DNA from: an uncultured Alistipes sp.
GTDB lineage: Bacteria; Bacteroidota; Bacteroidia; Bacteroidales; Rikenellaceae
Reading direction: 5' to 3'
Length of the DNA: 13,053 nt
NCBI GenBank assembly: GCA_900550925.1
Contig: URTU01000052.1
Location: 1 to 13,053 of the forward strand
The position numbers were made by a program, and so were the translations under genes. Shown here in pieces: positions 6,180 to 13,053 of the stretch. Position 1 is the stretch's first letter, and every line of letters begins with the position of its first letter. The notes beneath the pieces are model-generated. The model was not told the origin of the DNA. It searched no databases and saw only the letters and a list, made by a program, of their open reading frames with translations.

Positions 6180-7343
6180 ATGAAAGTTTTATCATACATC
6201 CTGTCGCTGTGCACGATACTTCTGCTCTCCGTAACGGACAGTGCGGCACAATTTTCGATAACACCACGGAAATCCCGCCCCGATACAAAGGAGCTTATCA
6301 ACCACAAGGACTCTGTGAAACACTCTTCCGACGTCTCGGCCGAATTCTTCAACCTCGCCCGATGGAAAGCCGAACGCGCCGCAATCCGAAAGGAACGCAA
6401 CACGCTCGAAATGAACCTCGCCCTGACCGGTTCGCTGTCATCATACAACGACGCCTGGATAGCCACCTCGGACGGTGACAACTCGATCGCCGCCCTGGCT
6501 ACCTTCTCCCTCAAACACAACTTCACCAAAGGAAAGTTCACCATCGACAACAAGGTCGAAGCAAAATTCGGATACAACCGAATGAAGGTCGAAGTGACAC
6601 AGGAGGACGGATCCGTCACCAGTTCGGGCGTGTGGTTCAAGAATCAGGACGAATTCCTGCTCTCGACAGCCCCCGCCGTCAAAATATCCAAAACCTGGAA
6701 CTTCGGTTCGATCATCAAGTTCCGAAGCCAGTTCACAAACGGATACGTCTCCCGAACCGAACAGGAACGCATAAACCGTAAAAGTGCATTCATGACCCCG
6801 GGATATTTCGACGTCTCGATCGGTTTCACATACAACTGCCCCAAAACCTCATTCCCCGTAAAGATAAACCTCTCGCCACTCGCCGTCAATGCGACATTCG
6901 TCGAAAACGCTCTCGTCCGCGAAAACGGGTACCTCTACGGAATCGAAGACCCCGCCTCAACATCAAAATGGGAAGGCGGTTCATCAATCCAGATCGATTT
7001 CGACAAAAAGTGGGGCAAAAACGGCTGGTTCAGATACAGCACCACGCTCTACTCATTCTCCGGCTGGTTGACGAACCTCGCCGCCGAAAACAAAATCCGC
7101 GATTTCGACACCTACAAGCAGGCATACGACAAATGGGTCGCCGAGGGGGAAATAATATCCCAAAAACCCGTACTCCCGATCCACCCGACCGTCCGCTGGG
7201 AAAACAAAATCGAACTCCGCGCTTCCAAATTCATATCGACAGTCCTCAACTGCCAGCTATACTACAACCGCGCTCAAAACTATGACATTCAGCTCCAGAC
7301 GCTGTTGCAGGTCGGCTTAAGCTATACATTCAAAAACAAGTAG
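6180..7343 (+). CDS. DUF3078 family secreted, probably outer-membrane, protein
   Basis: This 387-residue protein begins with a typical signal peptide: a charged start, a hydrophobic core at about 4-18, and a likely cleavage near SAAQ (21-24). Mature residues 25-75 are polar and charged. From about 76 the sequence alternates hydrophobic and polar residues in strand-like stretches, with many aromatic residues ending the strands, for example NLALTGSLSSYNDAWIA (79-95) and FSLKHNFTKGKFTIDNK (109-125). This is the pattern of DUF3078, a Bacteroidota family, and it suggests a beta-barrel or beta-rich envelope protein. The last residues (LLQVGLSYTFKNK) look like a terminal barrel strand, although ending in lysine rather than an aromatic residue. 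The S41 protease gene starts 18 bp downstream, so the two are likely one transcript. The molecular function is unknown. Confidence 0.82.
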   Translation: MKVLSYILSLCTILLLSVTDSAAQFSITPRKSRPDTKELINHKDSVKHSSDVSAEFFNLARWKAERAAIRKERNTLEMNLALTGSLSSYNDAWIATSDGDNSIAALATFSLKHNFTKGKFTIDNKVEAKFGYNRMKVEVTQEDGSVTSSGVWFKNQDEFLLSTAPAVKISKTWNFGSIIKFRSQFTNGYVSRTEQERINRKSAFMTPGYFDVSIGFTYNCPKTSFPVKINLSPLAVNATFVENALVRENGYLYGIEDPASTSKWEGGSSIQIDFDKKWGKNGWFRYSTTLYSFSGWLTNLAAENKIRDFDTYKQAYDKWVAEGEIISQKPVLPIHPTVRWENKIELRASKFISTVLNCQLYYNRAQNYDIQLQTLLQVGLSYTFKNK

Positions 7344-7361
7344 TCACTCCACAAACCGTAA

Positions 7362-9011
7362 ATGTACAACAACAAACCATACAAAATCATATTCCCGCTG
7401 CTGTTGGCCGCCGCTGTCGCAATCGGCCTGATAATCGGACGCTCGATCGGCCGAAGCAGCACCGAATCGCAGATCTGGCGAATAGTCTCACGCCTAAACC
7501 AACCCTATCACAAAATCGACCGGACCCTCTCCCTTATCCAGACTCAATATGTCGACTCGATAGACATGGACTCGCTGTCCGAGGATGTGATACCGATGAT
7601 ACTCTCGCGACTCGATCCTCATTCGGTATATATCCCCAGGGAGCAGATGAATGCCGTCAACGACCCCCTCGAAGGTGAATTCGACGGAATCGGCATCATG
7701 TTCAACATGACTACCGACACAATACTCGTGCTCAACGTCATCCCGTCCGGACCCAGCTACAAGGCCGGCCTCCAGAACGGCGACCGCATAATCAAGATCA
7801 ATGACTCGATCGTCGCCGGCCAAAAAATCCCGCAGGAGGAGATCGTAAAACGCCTGCGCGGCCCGCGAGGAAGCAAGGTCAAACTGGCCTTGAAACGACA
7901 AGGCCTCGACGAATTGATCGATGCCGTCGTACAGCGCGATGCAATACCTATCAACAGCCTCGATGCCGCATTCATGATCGACGACAATATCGCATACATG
8001 CGCCTGTCGGCATTCGCCAAAAACTCTTATGCCGAAATTATCCGTGCACTCGCATCGCTGCGGAACCAGGGTATGGACAGACTTATCCTCGACCTGCGCG
8101 GAAATTCGGGCGGATTCCTCGAACAGGCTATCCTCATAGCAAACGAGTTCCTGCCTGCCGACTGCATGATCGTATATACCGAAAACCGCCGACACGAACG
8201 TATCGAGCAGTTCTCGACCGGAACCGGATCCTCGACCGACATCCCTCTCGCAATACTGATAGACGAGGAGAGTGCTTCGTCGAGCGAAATCCTCGCCGGT
8301 GCGCTCCAGGACAACGACCGCGGTACAATCATAGGCCGCCGCTCGTTCGGAAAGGGCCTCGTACAGACTCAGATCCCGTTCGACGACGGATCAGCCATAA
8401 GGCTCACTACCGCCCGATACTACACCCCTACCGGCCGCTCGATTCAGAAACCATACACAGCCGGTGACGAAGAGTCATATCTGAACGACCTTTACAACAG
8501 ATACGTCCACAACGAGTTCTTCACGGCCGACAGTATCCGCTTCGAAGACTCGCTCCGATACGTAACGCCAAAAGGACATGTCGTATACGGCGGCGGCGGA
8601 ATCATGCCCGACATTTTCGTGCCGATGGATACCACCGACCTCACCAACTATTTCCTCGAGGTCACGCGCCGAAACATCGTCGCCAGATATATCCTCGACT
8701 ACACCGACCGCCATCGGGCCGAACTAAACAGTGTCCGTACGCTCGACGACCTCAACCGCCTGCTCGGAGACGGCTCGCATATACTCGATGATTTCGTGGC
8801 ATTCGCCGCCCGAAACGGCGTAGCTCCAAATTACGCCGACATCCGTCGCTCGCGCAAGCTGATGACAGCACAGCTCAAGGCTTACATCGGCCAGAACACT
8901 CCGCTCGACGGTGTAGGTTTCTACGCAAACATATATCCGGTCGACAACGTGATTACAACCGCCGTCGATCATCTCAAAAATCTCGACAAGGAGGCGTTGC
9001 AGGATGATTAA
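7362..9011 (+). CDS. S41 family C-terminal processing protease (CtpA/Prc type) with PDZ domain
   Basis: This 549-residue serine protease of the envelope is anchored by an N-terminal transmembrane segment (about 9-26). An N-terminal S41 helical region runs to about 100, then a PDZ domain spans about 104-185, with LNVIPSGPSYKAGLQNGDRI as its ligand-groove region. The catalytic S41 domain follows. The catalytic serine is S306 within SASSSEI (304-310) and the catalytic lysine is K331 in SFGKGLVQ, 25 residues apart as in E. coli Prc. LDLRGNSGGF (243-252) is the conserved strand and loop before the active site. A C-terminal region of about 170 residues follows the protease core. Such proteases trim or degrade envelope proteins from their C-termini. 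The gene sits between a DUF3078 envelope gene and a small membrane protein whose start lies inside its last codons. The specific substrate is unknown. Confidence 0.95.
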   Translation: MYNNKPYKIIFPLLLAAAVAIGLIIGRSIGRSSTESQIWRIVSRLNQPYHKIDRTLSLIQTQYVDSIDMDSLSEDVIPMILSRLDPHSVYIPREQMNAVNDPLEGEFDGIGIMFNMTTDTILVLNVIPSGPSYKAGLQNGDRIIKINDSIVAGQKIPQEEIVKRLRGPRGSKVKLALKRQGLDELIDAVVQRDAIPINSLDAAFMIDDNIAYMRLSAFAKNSYAEIIRALASLRNQGMDRLILDLRGNSGGFLEQAILIANEFLPADCMIVYTENRRHERIEQFSTGTGSSTDIPLAILIDEESASSSEILAGALQDNDRGTIIGRRSFGKGLVQTQIPFDDGSAIRLTTARYYTPTGRSIQKPYTAGDEESYLNDLYNRYVHNEFFTADSIRFEDSLRYVTPKGHVVYGGGGIMPDIFVPMDTTDLTNYFLEVTRRNIVARYILDYTDRHRAELNSVRTLDDLNRLLGDGSHILDDFVAFAARNGVAPNYADIRRSRKLMTAQLKAYIGQNTPLDGVGFYANIYPVDNVITTAVDHLKNLDKEALQDD

Positions 9012-9306
9012 CAAACTGATCGGAGTAATTGTCACCGCAGCAACGGTCGTCGTAATCGTATTTGCGGCCATCAACCGCAACCAACGTTCGAGTCTGGTCC
9101 CCTTCTTCCGCGATGCCCGGACTCGGCAGACGAGTGCTGCCCAAACAGAAAAGAGCGATACCACAGCCGGCATCTCCGCAACCGGAACGGATACCGTCGC
9201 GATAACACCGGCCGAAAAACCGGCCGAAAACCTTATCGGAATCATTCCGCCGGCCGGCTCCCAACCACAACAACACGACTCGACCGCCGTCGCAAACATC
9301 AATTAG
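9004..9306 (+). CDS. Small single-pass membrane protein, unknown function, coupled to the S41 protease
   Basis: This 100-residue open frame starts at ATG 9004, eight bases inside the end of the protease gene (the ATG overlaps GGATGATTAA), which suggests translational coupling. Residues 4-23 form one strong hydrophobic helix. A basic stretch follows (NRNQR, then residues with R36, R39 and R41). The rest is a polar tail rich in Thr, Ala, Ser, Pro and Gln that looks disordered. A tandem PAEK-PAEN repeat lies at 69-76. By the positive-inside rule the tail may be cytosolic, but the charges are mixed. I recognise no family. It is counted as a real gene because of its tight spacing, clear membrane segment and codon use like its neighbours. 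It could be an accessory factor for the protease; that is only inference from position. Confidence 0.68.
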   Translation: MINKLIGVIVTAATVVVIVFAAINRNQRSSLVPFFRDARTRQTSAAQTEKSDTTAGISATGTDTVAITPAEKPAENLIGIIPPAGSQPQQHDSTAVANIN

Positions 9307-9367
9307 CCGGCTGTCGGGAACTCAACCATACTCACCCCAAAAGACAATGAAAAAACCTTAAAATATT

Positions 9368-12184
9368 ATGTTACAAGCCGAATATAAAGCATTCTACAAA
9401 CAGTTGAGCCGTTGCATCGACCGCAAACGGATCATCACCGATCCGCTGCGGCTCTTCGCATACGGTACTGACGCCAGTTTCTACCGGCTGCTGCCCAAAA
9501 TCATCGTCAAGGCGGCAAACACCTCCGACATACAAAACATTCTGGCAGCCGCCCGCCGCTTCAACATCCCCGTAACGTTCCGCGCCGCCGGAACCGCCCT
9601 CTCCGGACAGTCGGCAACCGATTCGGTACTGGTAATAACCGGCAAGGAGTGGGAGGGAATATCTATCTCGCCCGACGGAATGAGCGTCGAGGTTCAACCC
9701 GGCATCATAGGCGCCCGAATAAACCATCTCCTCAAACCATACGGCCGGAAACTCGGTCCCGATCCCGCATCGGTCCGCTCGGCAATGATCGGCGGAATCG
9801 TCGCAAACAACGCCAGCGGAATGAACGGAACGAACGAAAACAGCTACAAGACAATATCTTCGATCCGGATCGTCCTGGCCGACGGGACTGTTCTCGATAC
9901 CGGTGACGAGGCTTCACGCCAACAGTTCCGGTCGACACACCCACAGTTCCTCGAACGCCTCGAAGAGATCCGACGCCGTGTCGCCGACAACCCCAAACTC
10001 GCCGACCGTATCCGCAAAAAGTACAGCATCAAGAACACTACCGGACTCGGTCTCAACTCGCTGGTCGACTACACCAATCCGTTCGATGTCATCACCCACC
10101 TGATGGTCGGCAGCGAAGGCACCCTGGCCTTCATCGACCTGATCCGCCTCAACACCCTCGAGGCAATGCCCTGTAAGGCCAGTGCAATGCTCTATTTCAA
10201 CTCGATACGCACTGCCTGCGAAGCCGTACAGCGTCTCAAGGGTTCGCCCGCCGGCAGCATCGAGCTGCTCGACCGCCTTGCCCTGCGCTCGATCGAGAAC
10301 ATGGACGGCATCCCGGCATTCATCCGCCAACTGCCCGAAGACGGAACCGCCCTGCTGGTCGAAACAACCGCCCGCACCGAAGAACAGCTCCGCCAGAACA
10401 TCGACCAGATAAATGCCATAATCGATCCGTCGCAGCTGGCCGCGCCGATACAGTTCACCTCAAAACCCGAAGAGTATTCGAAATACTGGAGCATCCGTTC
10501 GGGCGTCTTCCCGTCGGTGGGAGCCATGCGGCGCCCCGGCACCTCGTGCCTCATCGAGGATGTGGTCTTCCCGATGGACAAACTCCCCGATGCAACCGTA
10601 GACCTGCAGCACATGATTGCCGACTACGGATACGAAGACGGCGTTATATACGGCCACTCGATCGAGGGAAACTACCACTTCATCATAAACGAGGATTTCT
10701 CGGATCCGTCACGAATCAACCACTTCGACTGTTTCCTCCACGACATTGCCCGTCTGGTGGTCGAGAAGTACGACGGTTCACTCAAGGGCGAGCACGGTAC
10801 CGGCCGCAACATAGCCCCATACGTCGCTTACGAGTGGGGCGAGGAGCTGTGGCAGGGGATGTGCGACATCAAAAAACTCTTCGACCCGGAATCAATCCTC
10901 AACCGCGGCGTCATATTCAACGATGACCCCAAGTGCAACCTCAAGAACCTCAAGTCGATGCCCCTGACAAACGCAAATGTCGACCGGTGCATCGAGTGCG
11001 GCTTCTGCGAAGTCAACTGCCTCACCTGCGGATTCACACTGTCGGCACGGCAGCGCATCGCCTCGCAGCGCGAAATCTCACGCCTGCGCAAAACCGGCGA
11101 AAATCCCGAACTGCTCGCCGCATACCTCAAGGAGTACCGCTATTACGGCGAACAGACCTGTGCCAAGGACGGTCTGTGTGCCATGTCGTGCCCCGTCAAG
11201 ATCAATACCGGCAACCTGACGCACGACCTGCGCGAAGCTCAGGCTACCGACCGGCAGAAACGAATCGCACAATGGTCGGCCGACAACTTTTCGAAACTTA
11301 CCGCCGCCATGAGACAAGGCCTGAAGGTGCTCAATGCCATCCGCGCCGTTATGGGAAGCCGCCTCTTCGGGGCCATCGCCCGCGGCCTGCGCACGCTGAG
11401 CGGCAACAGACTCCCGCTGTGGACCCGGGCCATGCCTCGCGGAATAAACGCACCAGTACAAGGTGCCGTCGAGCAGAGCAACCCGCTAAAGGTGGTCTAC
11501 TTCCCCAGCTGCATCAACCAGGTGATGGGTCCAGCACGCACCGACGCCACGACCGAACCGCTGCACCGTGTCATGGAGCGCGTCATGCGTCGTGCCGGTT
11601 TCGAGGTGATATACCCCGAGAACATGGGCAACCTCTGCTGCGGAACAATCTGGGAGAGCAAGGGTTTCACAAAACAGGCCGACGAGAAATCCGCCGAACT
11701 CGAAGCCGCACTGCTCAAGGCCTCCGAAAACGGCCGCTATCCGATCGTCTGCGACCAGAGTCCGTGTCTCTACCGCATGGTCAACGTCATGAAGAGCCTC
11801 AAACTCTACGAACCGGCCGAATTCATACTGACATTCTGCCTCGACAAGCTGCACTTCACACCCACCGACGAGCCCATAGCAATTCACAACACATGCTCGA
11901 TGCGAAAGATGGGCAAGACCGACAGCCTTTTACGGTTGGCGCAGATGTGTTCGACACGCGTAATGGTTCCCGACGAAGTGGGATGTTGCGGATTTGCCGG
12001 CGACCGCGGTTTCAACTACCCAGAGGTCAACAAGTACGCCCTGCGCAAACTCCGCCCGCAGATCGAGGCCAACGGCATAAAGGAGGGATTCTCGAATTCG
12101 CGTACCTGCGAGATCGGACTCACCACAAATTCCGGTGTGCCCTATTCCTCGATAGTATATCTGGTCGACCGCTGCACCAGGTAG
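9368..12184 (+). CDS. FAD-linked and Fe-S/CCG-domain dehydrogenase of the D-2-hydroxyacid type (GlcD-GlcF-like fusion)
   Basis: This 938-residue protein fuses an FAD-binding oxidase to an iron-sulfur electron-transfer half. The PCMH-type FAD domain covers about 20-260, with RAAGTALSGQS (72-82), GPDPAS (130-135) and GGIVANNASG (142-151). The FAD-linked oxidase C-terminal domain ends with GEHGTGR (474-480), the motif carrying the active-site histidine in this family. The ferredoxin-like part has C541, C544, C547 and C551, plus an extra C554, and then C598, C604 and C608 before Pro609. Two CCG (cysteine-rich) domains follow, with C715, C757-C758, C843 and C873-C874. The layout matches D-lactate, glycolate or D-2-hydroxyglutarate dehydrogenases that pass electrons to the quinone pool. 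The substrate cannot be read from sequence. The gene lies 61 bp after the small membrane protein gene, with no clear promoter in between. Confidence 0.9.
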   Translation: MLQAEYKAFYKQLSRCIDRKRIITDPLRLFAYGTDASFYRLLPKIIVKAANTSDIQNILAAARRFNIPVTFRAAGTALSGQSATDSVLVITGKEWEGISISPDGMSVEVQPGIIGARINHLLKPYGRKLGPDPASVRSAMIGGIVANNASGMNGTNENSYKTISSIRIVLADGTVLDTGDEASRQQFRSTHPQFLERLEEIRRRVADNPKLADRIRKKYSIKNTTGLGLNSLVDYTNPFDVITHLMVGSEGTLAFIDLIRLNTLEAMPCKASAMLYFNSIRTACEAVQRLKGSPAGSIELLDRLALRSIENMDGIPAFIRQLPEDGTALLVETTARTEEQLRQNIDQINAIIDPSQLAAPIQFTSKPEEYSKYWSIRSGVFPSVGAMRRPGTSCLIEDVVFPMDKLPDATVDLQHMIADYGYEDGVIYGHSIEGNYHFIINEDFSDPSRINHFDCFLHDIARLVVEKYDGSLKGEHGTGRNIAPYVAYEWGEELWQGMCDIKKLFDPESILNRGVIFNDDPKCNLKNLKSMPLTNANVDRCIECGFCEVNCLTCGFTLSARQRIASQREISRLRKTGENPELLAAYLKEYRYYGEQTCAKDGLCAMSCPVKINTGNLTHDLREAQATDRQKRIAQWSADNFSKLTAAMRQGLKVLNAIRAVMGSRLFGAIARGLRTLSGNRLPLWTRAMPRGINAPVQGAVEQSNPLKVVYFPSCINQVMGPARTDATTEPLHRVMERVMRRAGFEVIYPENMGNLCCGTIWESKGFTKQADEKSAELEAALLKASENGRYPIVCDQSPCLYRMVNVMKSLKLYEPAEFILTFCLDKLHFTPTDEPIAIHNTCSMRKMGKTDSLLRLAQMCSTRVMVPDEVGCCGFAGDRGFNYPEVNKYALRKLRPQIEANGIKEGFSNSRTCEIGLTTNSGVPYSSIVYLVDRCTR

Positions 12185-12202
12185 TGCAAACATTCGACAA
12201 CA

Positions 12203-12248
12203 AAAATAACATCGGGACAGGCAACCAAGTCTGTCCCGATGCTATTTT
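12203..12248. terminator. Strong bidirectional rho-independent terminator between the FAD dehydrogenase and ygiQ-type genes
   Basis: A perfect 11-bp stem, CATCGGGACAG (12210-12220) with CTGTCCCGATG (12231-12241), surrounds a 10-nt loop. After one A-C mismatch, AAAATA (12203-12208) pairs with TATTTT (12243-12248). The A-run on one side and T-run on the other make it a terminator in both directions. It lies 18 bp after the dehydrogenase stop and about 60 bp past the stop of the minus-strand gene, as expected for convergent genes. Confidence 0.9.
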
Positions 12249-12309
12249 CTGCTTCAACCTATTTATACGGAAGGCCGCACGTCCACCTCACTATCCCGAG
12301 CGAAGCGGC

Positions 12310-13053
12310 TCAATCATGCCGGTCTCTCCTGCCGCCATGCGACGACGACCGACGACCGTGACCGGCGCCATGGCTTTGCTTCGGGGCAGATTCGGACGAC
12401 GGTCTCGATACATGCGGGTCGGAGGTGCGACGCTGGCTCTCGCGGAAAAAATAGGACTTCTGGCGACGCTTGTCATCCTGATTGCGCGCAACGTACAACT
12501 CCTCGCCCGTATATGGATCACGGCCCGTATGGAACATCACCGACGAAAGTGTCATCGGCGTTGGCGTAAGGTCCTGAACCTGCTCAAGCGTAAAATGAAG
12601 CTTCCCCAATACCTTCCGTGCCAGCGCCTTCATATCCGCCTCGGTGCAGCCCGGATGGCTCGAAATGAAGTAGGGGATCAACTGGTATCGCAATCCGTTG
12701 CGGCGGCAGATCTCATGGAAATCCTCATTCAGCTGCTCGAACATCGCAAACGGAGGCTTGCGCATCAACCGAAGGACATGATCCTCGGTATGTTCGGGCG
12801 CAACCTTCAACCGGCCCGACGTATGGTGCTTGACAACCGTCTCAAGATAGGGCGAATCGTCGAACAGGTCGTAGCGGATACCGCTGCCGATAAAAGCCTT
12901 CTTGACCCCCTTGACCGCCCGCACTTTGGCATAGAGATCGAGCAACGGACGATGGTCGTTATCGAGGTTGGGGCACATCTTCGGATGCAGGCACGACGGA
13001 CGGCGGCATTTGCTGCACAGCTCCCGATCGCGGCCGCCCATGCGGTACATGTT
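12310..13053 (-). CDS. YgiQ family radical SAM protein, C-terminal part, 5' end outside the window
   Basis: This is the C-terminal 247 residues of a YgiQ-type protein. The reading frame is still open at the window edge (13053), so the start is missing and the radical SAM CxxxCxxC site should lie beyond it. Recognisable family pieces are YRMGGRD at the visible N-terminus, the cysteine motif CSKCRRPSC...C, KKAFIGSGIRYDL, HHTSGRLKVAPEHTED, YQLIPYFISSHPGC and LTPTPMTLSSVMFHTGRDPYTGE. The gene ends in a low-complexity tail of about 40 residues rich in Ser, His, Arg and Gly, with repeated HG/RR/SS units. The function of YgiQ proteins is not settled; they are predicted radical SAM enzymes with a DUF3362 C-terminal region. 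The gene converges on the FAD dehydrogenase gene across a shared terminator. Confidence 0.93.
   Translation of the reverse strand, partial: NMYRMGGRDRELCSKCRRPSCLHPKMCPNLDNDHRPLLDLYAKVRAVKGVKKAFIGSGIRYDLFDDSPYLETVVKHHTSGRLKVAPEHTEDHVLRLMRKPPFAMFEQLNEDFHEICRRNGLRYQLIPYFISSHPGCTEADMKALARKVLGKLHFTLEQVQDLTPTPMTLSSVMFHTGRDPYTGEELYVARNQDDKRRQKSYFFRESQRRTSDPHVSRPSSESAPKQSHGAGHGRRSSSHGGRRDRHD

Noticed and set aside
7494..8195. 233-codon minus-strand frame opposite the S41 protease
   Set aside because: No motif, and it is explained by the third-position C bias of the plus-strand gene.
12185..12309. A further gene or RNA in the gap before the YgiQ stop
   Set aside because: Apart from the terminator at 12203-12248, only a short imperfect GAGC/GCTC repeat near 12298-12311 is present, with no coding frame.

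Overview
The window is a GC-rich stretch of a Bacteroidota chromosome, most likely from Alistipes or a close Rikenellaceae relative. The evidence is the gene content (DUF3078 envelope protein, BrkB-type membrane protein with a C-terminal winged helix, THUMP-like methyltransferase, KdsC of LPS synthesis), candidate promoters with the Bacteroidota TAnnTTTG -7 box, the lack of clear Shine-Dalgarno sites, and strong use of C-ending codons. The genus is an inference; the phylum is well supported.

Layout. (1) 95-2865, plus: a ComEC/Rec2-type channel protein without the nuclease-like beta-lactamase domain, whose stop codon overlaps (ATGA) the start of a SAM-dependent THUMP-like methyltransferase. 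(2) 2866-3079: a 214-bp leader with two candidate promoters and competing short hairpins. (3) 3080-4953, plus: a BrkB/YihY membrane protein with a fused winged helix, then 32 bp downstream a KdsC-type HAD phosphatase. (4) A convergent gap at 4954-5159 with a long hairpin, then endonuclease IV (nfo) on the minus strand, 5160-6008. (5) A divergent 171-bp promoter region. (6) 6180-9306, plus: a secreted DUF3078 protein, a CtpA-type S41 protease with a PDZ domain, and a 100-residue single-pass membrane protein whose start overlaps the protease stop. (7) 9368-12184, plus: a 938-residue fused FAD / iron-sulfur / CCG dehydrogenase of the D-2-hydroxyacid (glycolate, lactate, 2-hydroxyglutarate) type. 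(8) A strong bidirectional terminator at 12203-12248. (9) The C-terminal part of a YgiQ-family radical SAM protein on the minus strand, running off the right edge.

Functional picture. The region is mostly conserved housekeeping: DNA uptake and repair, RNA modification, LPS Kdo synthesis, envelope proteolysis and 2-hydroxyacid oxidation. I see no mobile element, CRISPR array, phage gene, rRNA, tRNA or defence system. The most interesting leads are modest: the small membrane protein coupled to the S41 protease, the leader before the BrkB gene, and the domain architecture of the ComEC and BrkB proteins. No intergenic stretch exceeds 300 bases.
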